Below are positions 21,862-36,861 of a DNA stretch of 64,000 bases, piece after piece. Numbering within the stretch: position 1 is the stretch's first letter; each line of letters begins with the position of its first letter. Both the position numbers and the translations under genes were made by a program. The DNA comes from Diplosphaera chodatii (Eukaryota > Chlorophyta > Trebouxiophyceae > Prasiolales > Stichococcaceae): NCBI GenBank assembly GCA_032358165.1, contig JAALGY010000043.1:930001-994000 (forward strand), written 5' to 3'. The notes under the pieces were generated by a model, which did no database searches, was not told the origin of the DNA, and saw only the letters and a list, made by a program, of their open reading frames with translations.

Positions 21862-24014
21862 ATGGGACGACATACGCCGTGTACCGACAGTGACTCTTCT
21901 GGCGTCCACAAGGTTGTCGTCACAGGCGAGTGCTTTCGGTGCACCCACTGCATGGTGGCGGCTGCATGCTGCAAGTGCGGAGACGCTCGTGTTACCGTTG
22001 TCAAACGCAGGTGCCAACGGCTACGTCGCCGGAGAACTTGTGCATCAGCTGTTGCAAAAGGGGTACGACGTGCACGGCACGGTGCGCGACCCAGGCAACC
22101 CAGCCAAGACCGCCCACCTATATGCGCTGGCCGCAGCGCTGCCTGGCACCCTGCAGCTGCATTTCGCCGACCTGCTGGAGGAAGGCAGTTTTGACGATGT
22201 GATCAGGTGGATCACTGCCGCTGCATGGCCAGCGCATGTAGTGTTTTGGTCTTCTCTATCTGCAGCAACCTGCTTATGCGTGCAGATACATGCATGCTGA
22301 TACGATGCCGAGCACGCCTACGGATTGTTGCACGCCGTCGCCATGATCGATGGTCCACCTGTGGATAAACACTTTGCAGGGGTGCGACGTATGTTTTCCA
22401 TGCGGCCTCGCCAGTCCTCGTCGCCTCAGACGATCCAGATAAGGAGGTCATCGGCCCTGCAGTGGCCGGCACCCTGAACGTCCTGGCCTCCTGTGCCAAG
22501 TCGCGCAACACCGTCAAGCGCACCGTGATCACTGGGTGGGGCGCACTGCCGATTGCAGCTGTCAGGGCCCACTCGAATCAAGATGCTGCTGGAAAATATG
22601 CACCTTTTCAGATGCATGCATATGACTCGGTGTGCATGAAGGTGTCGCGTCCTCCTCTGCAGGTCCCTCTCAGCGATGCACGGCCTGACGTCAGAAACTC
22701 CACCACTGCGCGGGAGTCGCTACAATGAGGAGGACTGGAACAACGACTCCACCATCGAGAACGGCCAGTTCTATCCGCTCAGCAAGGTCAGGACATCAGC
22801 ATGTCAGCGGACAGGGCATGTGGGGCACACTGCGCACCAAGTGTCTGCATGTCATTGTGACCTGCAATGCCTGTACTGTTACTGGCTGAAGGAGCTAAAG
22901 TTGCATGACGGTGAGGAGCACTGACCAACGTGTTGCGCAGGTGCTGGCTGAGCGTGCGGCATGGGACTATGCAAAGCAGCATCAGCTGGACCTGGTTGTC
23001 ATCAACCCAGTGAGTCGTTGCATAACAGCAGGAAGCGCAGTGCTTGCACCAGATTTGAGTGGACGGTGGCATGTCGTGTTGCTGATGGTGCTGACCTTCG
23101 CCCCTCAGGCATTCGTGCTGGGCCCAGCAATATCAGCAACAGCAACTGCAGCAGTTGTGCAAACATTTGCGGTAAGCCGTATGTGAGCTGCTAGCAACCA
23201 CGTCTCACAACACAGACATATCCTGCGTGACGATGCTGCCATAACACATGCATAATGCAGCATCCGAACGACAGTTTGCGATGAGTGACAAGGCTGCACG
23301 CATTTTCTGCTGCAGGCGCTGCTGTCCAACATGGAATCCATGTTTTCATCCCCAGATCTCCAGCTGCCCAGCTGTGATGTGCGCGATGTGGCACGCGCAC
23401 ATATCCTGGCTGCCGAGATACCTACCGCCAGCGGCAGGTGCGCAGGTTGTGACGTGCACCCTTGTGTGCGGCTGGCTGCTCGCATCTCCTGTGGGTCGGC
23501 CTTAAACTGACAATAATGTTGCAAGCCACCAATCAAGTGTCATGCCGCATGCACAGAGGCACGAGTACGTCATCCTGAAAGTGAAACGCTTGCTGCCAAC
23601 AGGTACATCGTCAGCCAGCCACATGTGATGCGGACGGTGGATATTGTCCGAGAGCTGCGGGAGCGCTTCCCAGGCATCGTGGTGCCCGATGGCATCAAGG
23701 TCCCGCTGACGATCAACATCGACTCCTCCAAGGTGCGCCACGGCAGGACGGCAGCGAATATAGGAACGAGGCCGGCAACATCAGGGTGCTCGCACACAGC
23801 ACCCCTGCGGGGAGCGATGTTGTCATATCAGGGCGTGCAGGTCTAGGCATGTTGAAGCTCCCCTCGGCCCAATGCTGTGCAGGTGTCGAGGGAGCTGGGG
23901 CTAACTCTGATGTCGGAGAGGGAGTCGGTATGTGATATGGCCGTCAGCCTCATCCGGCTGCAGGCAGCCAAGCCGGTGTTTGCAGAACTGACTGCGGACA
24001 GCTCTGAGGCCTGA
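21862..24014 (+). CDS. DFR/CCR-like NAD(P)-dependent reductase, copy A
   Basis: An extended short-chain dehydrogenase/reductase of the dihydroflavonol reductase and cinnamoyl-CoA reductase group; the substrate cannot be told. Exons: 21862-21925, 22011-22206, 22380-22535, 22663-22786, 22941-23009, 23109-23171, 23316-23437, 23603-23732 and 23883-24014, all in phase, 351 residues. The start reads MGRHTPCTDSDSSGVHKV, then the Rossmann motif VVVTGANGYVAGELV. Further landmarks are HGTVRDPGN, YVFHAASPV, the catalytic YPLSK (YxxxK), VVINP, VLGPAIS and DVRDVARAHILAAE. The C-terminal SRELGLTLMSERESV is usual for the family. The usual TSS around the catalytic Ser reads ITGSLSAM. Intron 1 appears to start with GC (ACAG/GCGAGT). 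It is a paralogue of the next gene and converges on it. Confidence 0.9.
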
Positions 24015-24330
24015 AGAGGACTACGTGCCACTATGCTGCAGCACTACAAGTTGCACGTGATAGTAGTCTGCAAACTCAAACACTGGGATGCCGGGATCCT
24101 CATTGCCACCGGGTTGCTTGTGCATCATCCTGAAAGATCTCAAAAGCATCACCGAACTTAACCTGACAATACTAGTCCAATGCACAGAGTGTCAGCAAAC
24201 GCAGATGTCAGACACTTTCTGGCGAATGCCCATGTTTGACCAACAGTGTGCAAGTTGTCTTACACCGTGCCACCTTGCGCCGTCATTGCTGTTTTGCGAG
24301 CACTGCCGAGCCTGTCGCCATTACATACAA
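24015..24330. other. Convergent intergenic region between the two reductases
   Basis: This is 316 bases between the two stops. TTACA at 24260-24264 reads TGTAA on the minus strand, 67 bases past the copy B stop, and is a candidate poly(A) signal. No clear TGTAA follows copy A. Confidence 0.35.
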
Positions 24331-27192
24331 TCAGGCGGCGATTGCGGTGCCATTGGCCACAGGCGCCTTGCCGCTGCCGAAATTGGGCTTGACATGGCCG
24401 GCCACGATCAGCGAGCGTGCCATGTCCGCCAGCGTCTCCTCCACCGGCCGGAAGGAGATGCCCAGCTCCTTGATTGCCTGTGCACAGCAACTGTCGGTGG
24501 CCCGGCGAACGCAGCATGGCTCGCCACATCAGAGTTTCGCCACATCAGAGTTGCGCCACATCAGAGGTTCCATGATGAGGGGTCGAAGTCGTCAGCCAAC
24601 CTACATGCTTACAGCCTCATCGCCTGGCATAGGTATACATGAGATGGAGGCAGGTCAAGGGGACTCTTCATATGGCGCACCTTGGTGTTGTCCAGTGGCG
24701 TCTCTGGCTTGATGGGTGGGCCATCAGCGATGACAATCCCCGGGAAGTGCTCCTGCGCACCAACCATATAGGCATGTTGTGGACGCATGGGCCATTTGCG
24801 TCTGTGCATGGCAGCTGGGCGGGTCTGCACATTTGGGGTGGTAAGTGCGGAAGGCAAGTTGCCGGGGACATAAAGTGTTTGTATGCGTGTTGGGAACTCC
24901 ACAGGACTGCTGATGTTATCAGCCACATACCCGAATGATGCTGACCGCCTGCTTGGGGGACAGCGCCGTCTTGGAGGCCGTCAGCAGGTGGCGGCCTGAG
25001 ATGCAAATGCCATACAACGCATGAGCACGTTGATCACACCTTGGCAAACACACACTCGATGCAGGTAGCATCCGGCCCTGTATGGATGTGACAGGTAGGC
25101 TAGCTCACGTGCACACAGTAATGTCACGAGTGTGTGCACATGAGCAGTGTGTGCTCTGAGTCTAGCAAGTGCACGTGAGCAAATGCAAGTCTAGCAAGTA
25201 CTCATGCTTTTCTCGGAAGAAAATACCCTCAATCGGCTGCAAGGTTCCACTGCCTCACCTGATGCATGTGGCAGCTCGGCAGCCCGCAGGTGTGCAAGCG
25301 CCACATCGCGCACGTCCACAATAGGGTTTTCGCCACCATTCAGCATGGTGGGCTCTGGAGCCAGCAGCAGCCCCTGCGAATGCAGGAAGCTCAAACATCG
25401 TTAAACTGTGAGGAAGACAGTAACCTGTGGGGCATGCAGAACAGACTGCAATGCAGTTGCATAAGTGTCATGCCAGATGCACTGACCAGCATGGCTTGCA
25501 CGATGGTGGCGTTGGCATTCACATCACCAATCACGGGCCCAAAGACATACACCTGCTACCCACGATAGCCTCCATCAACACTCTTGAGATGTGCTGAGGT
25601 GCTGCTGCTTAGTATCAGTTCACTGCATATGCCTCAAAACCCATGCATGCTGGCTGTGCACTGGAGGCATCATGCTACATCTGCTTTTGTGGGCCACAAC
25701 ACTGCAGGATTTGCATGCAAACCCTACCGGGTTGAGGACGACCAGGTCGAGACCCTCCTTCTTGGCAACCTCCCATGCAGCCTTCTCTGCCAGCGCCTGC
25801 GCCCATGGTCAGCAGTTGACGAATTGACCTTCAAGCGGTGCCTGGCCTGTTGGTCAACCGCACTCTGCTTGCATGCAGACAAGTTGCCCGCCCAAGCTGC
25901 CCAAAACCATCGCAGAGCACATGGAAAAGAGCAAGGCCAGGCTGCAAGGTAGAGTGTTCACCTTGCTCAGTGCATATGCATTGTCGAGGTCCGAGTCCAC
26001 GTTCCAGTCTGCCTCATCATATGCTTCTCCATTCTTCGGGGATGCTGCAGTTGTACAGCACGCCTCAGCCACGAGCGAAACCCATTTACAATGATAAGGC
26101 AGCTACCTGCCAGCCACGCGCACTGTGCTAGCACCATACATCCAGATGCGAGACAGTAAGAACTTTTAAGTGATGGATAATCACACATGGGAAACACACA
26201 ACGGACCTTTCTTATTTGCCATTGTCAGCGGCGTCATTGCTACGATGGAGGATGTGAGCACCACCCGCTTCACGGTCTTGCCGGCCTTTGCAACTGAGGT
26301 GAGTAGGTTGACCGTGCCCTGCAATGTACCAGAGTCAAGGTCAACTGCAGCAACTGCACTGGGGGCCTCAAGATGGAGGCAGGTTGGCGGCACGCGTATG
26401 TTTGTTCTGGTGTCTCAGTAGACCATGCATGCCAGCAGACTGCTTCATGAACACCGCACACCTTGACAGCAGGATCCACAACATCTTCCTGCGGGTTGTC
26501 GGACTGCAGGACTACAGGGCTTGCGCTGTGGAACACGTAGTCGGCACCACTGCGGACATATCATCGAGTTGAGCGCAGCATGCAACAAGCATCAGGTCTC
26601 ATGCATGCCACATGCCAGCTGCTGATTAGCATGTACTGTCGTCCGTGTGGGCTCACACGTGACACGAGCGAGGCAGAACCCAACATGACCGCGACGATTT
26701 CTATGGACATTTCATATCACCTGACCACCTCGTCGAAGGCGTCAGCAGCAAGCAGATTTGCGCTGTACAGCTGCAGCGTGCCCGGCAGCGCATCAGCAAG
26801 GGCTTTCAGGTGCGCATGCTTGGCCTCGTTGCTTGCATCACGCACCGTCGCGCGCACCTGCGCACAATCAAAGGCCTTTGACACAACCGCGGCGCGCGCA
26901 GACATGCCGACATTGTTGTTGGTGATGTATGTCGACCGATGACATGCACGTCGCACCGTGTAGCCAGACTCGAGTAGTGCCTTGGCCTGAGAGACAGGAG
27001 TCGAGATAAAGCTTCAGGCACATCGGCGTAGGTTGTGAACATCAGCCATGCAAGTGCACCAGCAGCAGGCTGCTCTTGCATGCACACAGCAAGGCAGCAA
27101 TGCACATGCACACAGGGTTGCGGTTCGGGAAGAGGTCTCACGATGTGCGTCCCGATGTACCCTCCGGCGCCCGTCAACACTGCAATCGTCAT
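24331..27192 (-). CDS. DFR/CCR-like NAD(P)-dependent reductase, copy B
   Basis: The same family as copy A, on the opposite strand. It starts at ATG 27192 with MTIAVLTGAGGYIGTHI (exon 27192-27142), where the Rossmann TGxxGxxG is intact. The following exons carry AKALLESGYT, VRATVRDASNEAKHAHLKAL, ADYVFHSASPVVLQSDNP, TVKRVVLTSSIVAM with the catalytic Ser, DEADWNVDSD, the catalytic YALSK, LAEKAAWEVAKK, VVLNP, YVFGPVIGD, PIVDVRDVALAHLRAAELP and HFPGIVIADG. The last exon (about 24476-24331) has IKELGISFRPVEETLADMA and ends at TGA 24331-24333. At least five introns fall at the same places as in copy A (for example after the YxxxK Lys and after the NP motif). The protein is about 340 residues. Exon limits other than the first are approximate. 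Confidence 0.88.
24522..24569. repeat. Three-copy 16-base tandem repeat in a reductase B intron
   Basis: CGCCACATCAGAGTTT, CGCCACATCAGAGTTG and CGCCACATCAGAGGTT follow one another from 24522. They lie in the intron before the last exon of reductase copy B. Confidence 0.85.
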
Positions 27193-27481
27193 GACGGTGC
27201 AGGTTTTGGTCGCGCAGGCTTTTGTATATAGGACGTGACGAGGCGGTTCAACAGGCAGTGCAAGCGTGCAAACTGCAGTGTCGCATCGCTGCTGTGCTTC
27301 TTATGCGCACGCGATCGTAATACACGCTTACGATCTGCTGTCCCCCGTCGCTGCGGTGGGAGCGATCAGAATAAGCCCAAGCTTACTTGTGCTCCGACTG
27401 GCTTGCCACGTGTCACAACCCGTGCGCACTTGCTGACTGCTGCTCGGCACATAAGAGTGACCTGCTTTCGTGGTGTCAGGC

Positions 27482-28922
27482 CTAAACATGGAAGTCTGTG
27501 TACACTTCGTCGACATCGTCTACCGCAAACAGCAGGTCTAGCAGCTTCTCGTTCGCTTCAAGCGCCTGATCGTCCAGTTGCGGCGTAGAAAGCGGCACAT
27601 ATTGCAGAGACCCCTCCGTTACAGGCAGCCTGCCGTCTTTCAGCGTCCTGTAGACTGCCATGAAGTCCTCTGCTGCCGTGCTGACCTGCAACCAGGCTTG
27701 AACGCAGTCAGTTCTATTGCAGCATACAGTAATGCTGCCAGTGGCGGTCTCATCAAGCAGGAGTCAGCCGGCGAGTCTCAAAACACCAGTAAGCATTGCA
27801 ATCTGTGAACCCCCAAACTTGCCTTGAAGCCTGTGAGCTCATCGTCTTCGACCACAGGTTGGACATCTTCCGCGCCTGCGTCTGCTGCTATGTCAAGTAC
27901 CTGCAAATGGACACATGTACTTTACAGCATAAGGCGTGCCATCTCATGTTGCGCAAGGGCATCAACCACTGTCGGTAGGAGGTCGGACCTCGTCTTCTGA
28001 GAGGGTTGGCTCGACGAGGATGACGCCTGCCCGCTGAAAGTTGAACATGACGCTGCCAGCATCTGCCATCTTGCCGCCACCCTTCTGCACGGCTGTCCGC
28101 ACCTCTGCTGCTGTCCTACACCCATACCCAGAATGGTGCCGGCTGTCCGTGGGCTCGACATGGACTGGTGTGCTGAGAAAGCAATATGCAGTGTGCGATC
28201 ATGCATATCAACAGTGGCCCACCTGTTGAGGTTGTCTGTTAGTGCTGCTGCAATGAAGCCCGCACCCCCAGGACCTCTCGCCTCGTAAAGCACCTGTGCT
28301 GAAGCGGTATACTCAGCCAAGTGAAGTTCAGATCACTACGCATTTGCCAGCATGCGGGCTATTCTCTGCACACCACACCTCGCTGAAGTCTGTTTTGACC
28401 TCTGATGCCCGCTTGATGTTGCGGTCCACAATATCTTTCGGCACATTGCGCTCCTTGGCCACAGCTATGAGATCTCGCAGCCGGATGTTTGATATGGGGT
28501 CTGGACCGCCAGCTCGTACTGCCTGCACAATCTCCTTTCCCACCTTGCCATAGAGTTTAGACTTGATCTGGTCCGAGCGGCCCTGCGATTAGCAACGCGT
28601 CGTGCAGCTGTTTCACACGGCTGCTGATGAATGTCCATCGGGAGCAAGCCTGTTGGTAGTGGACCACGCCATTCTGCAGGAGTGTTTGGCCGCACACATC
28701 CTGCACATGCACCTACGGTGTGTCTACGACCTTTCTGGTAGCTATCTTCGCTGATCGTCTGCCCATCAAGACCGGCACGGTGCGCTGTAACCCCCGTGCA
28801 GGCACCATTGGCGGTGCGCCTAGCAATGCCGTGCCCTGCTGGTGGCTGCTGCTGGCTGATCCAAGGGCTGCTGGGCACCTCCGCACATGCATGAGCATCT
28901 GATGTGCACATCTCGCCAGCAT
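27482..28922 (-). CDS. YebC/TACO1-family protein, organellar
   Basis: Members bind nascent chains or DNA; TACO1 is a mitochondrial translation activator and bacterial YebC proteins help ribosomes through poly-proline or act as regulators. Here a presequence-like start ([21 protein letters not shown], few acidic residues) precedes the family start [11 protein letters not shown]. The next exon has [20 protein letters not shown] and [19 protein letters not shown], then [19 protein letters not shown]. Further exons carry [61 protein letters not shown] and a last exon (about 27690-27482) with [19 protein letters not shown] and TAG 27482-27484. These cover all three YebC domains in order. ATG 28922 was chosen as the first that gives a short presequence; the frame is open further upstream. 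Targeting to mitochondrion or plastid is inferred. Confidence 0.9.
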
Positions 28923-29310
28923 GGTGCCTGATTGAGGGCACACCTTGCGATCAGCTGATGTATATAGCTCACAGCCGTCACCCCTCTTGCTGGCTCTAGT
29001 AGCGTGCCGAAACCTTGCGCAGCTTTCAGCCAGACACGATAAATACAGTTGAGAAGCGTCTGAGAGGAAGGTATCCACTGTTTGAACTCCTTTGAACCAG
29101 CTGCACCTCCAGCTTATGACAGCACGGGATATTGAGAGTCCCACTTGGTGCATAACATGTGGGGCTGATGACCAGGGCTATTGGTGCGTGTAGTGGTTGC
29201 ACCTGGCCCCAACGATGACTTCTATCTCAACCACAAAGATCCCTCAGCCCTCTGAAGCTATGCGACCTGGAGTCTACTTTGTTGCCCCTGATCTGCCGAG
29301 ACTATACACA
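28923..29310. other. Intergenic region between YebC and NSF genes
   Basis: This is 388 bases between two leftward genes: 3' UTR of NSF on the right and promoter of the YebC gene on the left. I see no repeat, poly(A) signal or coding stretch with support. Confidence 0.3.
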
Positions 29311-34149
<4,839 letters not shown>

Positions 34150-35150
34150 GGTGCCGCCGCCAAGACTCTGCCTGGTACTGTCGACTGACAGATGATAGTC
34201 AGACGCAGGTCGTCTCCAGTGCCTGTTGCTCACTCCAGGCGCTTGACCAAGCACAGTGCTTGCCTCTTGACAAGCCGATTGAACATGACGTCAGCTGTTA
34301 TCCTGACAGTCGACCATCGACATACTGCAGTTGCTCCACTGTGACTGTTCAAGCTGCAAGTCTTAACGTTGCGAGAGATGCAATATGAGTTTGGGCGATC
34401 AGATCTGCCAGAAACTCATGCTCGGTGGCTAGGCTGCAGGTTCCCTTGCACTACGTCCAGACAACCAGAATCAGAATGTGATACGAACGTCAGCGATGAA
34501 ACCGGCGTCTGGCGGAGAAACCTCGCTGAAGTCATGGTGTTGGGCAGCTGCCCTGCCTTGCAACGATCGGGGCATTGGCCTCGCATCAGACGGCTCGACG
34601 GCTGACCGGGCAGCCCACCCTCGACCGATCCAACAGCAATGTGCCATAGCCAAGTCACAGTCCCACAAGTCAAGTGTGCATGCTCATGTCCTTGTGCCAG
34701 ATATTCCTTCTATATGAGGTGGTCTCATCATCTGTCTGCCTGCACGCGTCTACCTGCAGCCATGTGATGCAGCAAGATGGGCAGTTCAGCGGCATGTATG
34801 GCGGCGCGTGCACTGCGCCAGGCCATGCTCTCCTGCCAATCAGACGCAGCAGTATCGTTAAAATCATCAGCAGTGTCCGCCAGATCCTTCGCCACAGCTG
34901 GGCTGACGATGCCTGAAGTGGGGTGAGCAGCTGAAGTGCTAGTGCACTCTTGGAGCTCCTTCTGCTCTGTTATTGCCATGATCAGGTTCACTGGAGCTCA
35001 CTCGCCATGAGAGAACCCTGGGTGAACATCGTCGCATGTGCATGTGTAGAAGAGCTACCGGCGCCAGCACTGCGGGTTGATACCTCAAAGTTTGGTGGGG
35101 ACAGGAGATAATACGCTGGCGCACACAACCATAGTGTGGACTGCAGGCAG
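34150..35150. promoter_or_regulatory. Divergent region between NSF and thioester dehydratase; holds the unresolved 5' end of the latter
   Basis: The two genes face away from each other. The first secure dehydratase exon starts at about 35151, so a short 5' exon should lie somewhere here. An ATG near 35008 opens MREPWVNIVACACVEE, but I could not join it in phase to the next exon. No other coding or repeat signal is seen in the first 700 bases. Confidence 0.35.
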
Positions 35151-36028
35151 ACGTTCGTGACAGAGGAGGTCTTCGACAAAGAGCGTGTCGCCCAGTTCAT
35201 CAGCGTCACGGGAGATGCAAACATCCTGCACGCAGATCCAGATGACGAGGGCTCACCAGTCCAGGGCGAGACCAGTGAGTGCCTACCTTTGAAGCACTAT
35301 GGCATTGCAGCCCTACGCTGCGCAGGCAGTGTCGGTAGATTTCGCACAGCAGGTGGCCTCTTGTGTACGCGCTGGTCTCAGAGCCCTGAGCTGTCCTGCC
35401 GTAGGGCTGGGAGGCGCCATCATTCCAGGCAGCTTGTGTGCATCGCTGTTTCCAGCCATCATCGGCAGTGCATTCCCGGGTGCGCTGTACCTCAGCCAGA
35501 CGCTCAAGTTCCGCAACCCCGCCCTGGTGAGCGTTTCCGTAGCTTTGCAGCCCTGCAGTATCCAAATCAAGGGGCAGCAGCGTGTAACGAGCACTGGGTA
35601 TTGAGGTCTTTAGACTATCTGTGATCCCCAGGAGTGTACCCCCGGCAACAATGACGGAGTCACAGGTAGCCACTCCTGAGCAGTGCAGGTTGGCTCCACG
35701 GTGCGTGCGGAAGTCACGGTGGAGCGTGTGAGCGGCAACCGCGTGGCGTTCGACACGGTGTGCCGGCTGGCAGCGCAGCCACCGACGCCGCTCATAGACT
35801 CGCAGGTCAACATGAGCACCCACCGAAATTTTGACGTACTTGAATGACATCAGGAGGAGTTGGGGTAAAAAGCATGCCAACGACCAAGCTGCAACAGACT
35901 TTACACGCACAGTCATTGCGTAAAGCCTGCTGTGAGGCGTGCAGGGGACTGGGCTCACACTTGTGGATGGCAAGGCGCTGGCGCTGCTGCAGGGCTGGAG
36001 CTCCAGCATCACGGGTGACAGCAGCTGA
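35151..36028 (+). CDS. MaoC-like hydroxyacyl-thioester dehydratase type 2 (HTD2/mtHD-like), 5' exon missing
   Basis: A hot-dog-fold dehydratase that removes water from 3-hydroxyacyl thioesters, as in mitochondrial type II fatty acid synthesis. Exons seen: about 35151-35274, 35405-35526, 35689-35805 and 35945-36028; all join in phase. The first has FDKERVAQFISVTGDANILH; GDxNxxH with Asp and His is the hydratase-2 catalytic motif, here with Ile where Pro is usual. The second reads GGAIIPGSLCASLFPAIIG and FPGALYLSQTLKFRNPAL, close to the pattern of HTD2 proteins. The third has GSTVRAEVTVERVSGNRVAF. The last ends LVDGKALALLQGWSSSITG, TGA 36026-36028. No ATG opens the first listed exon, so the start and any transit peptide are unresolved. 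About 150 residues are seen, near the size of the family domain. Confidence 0.8.
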
Positions 36029-36294
36029 GCAAACCACGCACACTCGTCAAGTGTACCCACCAGCTTTGCAGTTGAGCAGCTACTCAGACCTTGGTTGCTC
36101 ATGGACCAAACCAGCACGAGACATGACCAGTGCATTCGCATGTTGTGCACGGCAGGTTGGTGTGCTGTGAGTGTAGCGTGGTGCCGGTGGTACATGTTTG
36201 ATGCAGGACACATTAAGGAACAGGCTTTGTCTTTGAAACTTCGGTCGTTTGTGGTTTGCGATGGTGAAGTAGCAAGTGAGACGGTAGTATCAAT

Positions 36295-36764
36295 TTAGAC
36301 GTAAGAACTCAACTTCTGCCGCAGCAAAGGGCCGAGCATGATGCCGTACTTGGCGCTGTTGTAGCAAGATAACATGAACATGCTCCACATGATGAACTGA
36401 TTCAAGCAAATCCTCAGATCAAGGTACTTCGAGCCCAACGAATGTGTCTTCAGTGCGATAGACGAACTGCAGTACCCTACGGAATGGTAAGTCTTGCTAA
36501 GCATTCTACCCCATTGCTGGCAACCACAGCACACGCACACCAAGGCTGGTGCTTTGGTGACGGTGCAATGCGCCCCAAAATCTCAGTCAGCAACTCGCTT
36601 ATGCAGGCCATTGTTGCCGGTGCCGCTGACAAGGTGGCACCAAACCCGGCATTCCAGCCGCTCCCACCCATGTTTCGGATGTAAGTTGCTGGCGATCCGT
36701 CCCAGTGCTGCAGCTGCTTACGGTGCCTCTGTGCAACTGATGACAGCTGCAGGGTGTTACCATG
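36295..36764. other. Small locus with coding character on both strands, unresolved
   Basis: Minus model: ATG 36671 opens MGGSGWNAGFGATLSAAPAT and ends its exon at IAP with a weak GTCACC donor. It joins in phase, after TACTGCAG, to an exon with LNQFIMWSMFMLSCYNSAKY (a membrane-like segment) and GIMLGPLLRQKLSSYV, TAA 36295-36297; about 93 residues. Plus model: an exon with FEPNECVFSAIDELQYPTE joins in phase through GTAAGT and TCAG to NSLMQAIVAGAADKVAPNPA and PLPPMFRM, then after another GTAAGT to VLP and TGA near 36762-36764. Both cannot be real over the same bases. The plus donors are the better ones; the minus product has a plausible helix. I recognise neither. Confidence 0.3.
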
Positions 36765-36861
36765 ATCAAAAGCCACCCTGCTGATGGTCCCTTGACCAAA
36801 ACTGCATCTGAGCCGCCGCCAGCGATGCAGCTTCCTGGTCTGCCATGTGCCAGCGGCAGGC

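Noticed and set aside
10394..27192. Inverted gene pairs as signs of a transposon or giant palindrome
   Set aside because: Similarity is at protein level within exons; introns and spacers do not match, and no terminal repeats or target duplications are seen.
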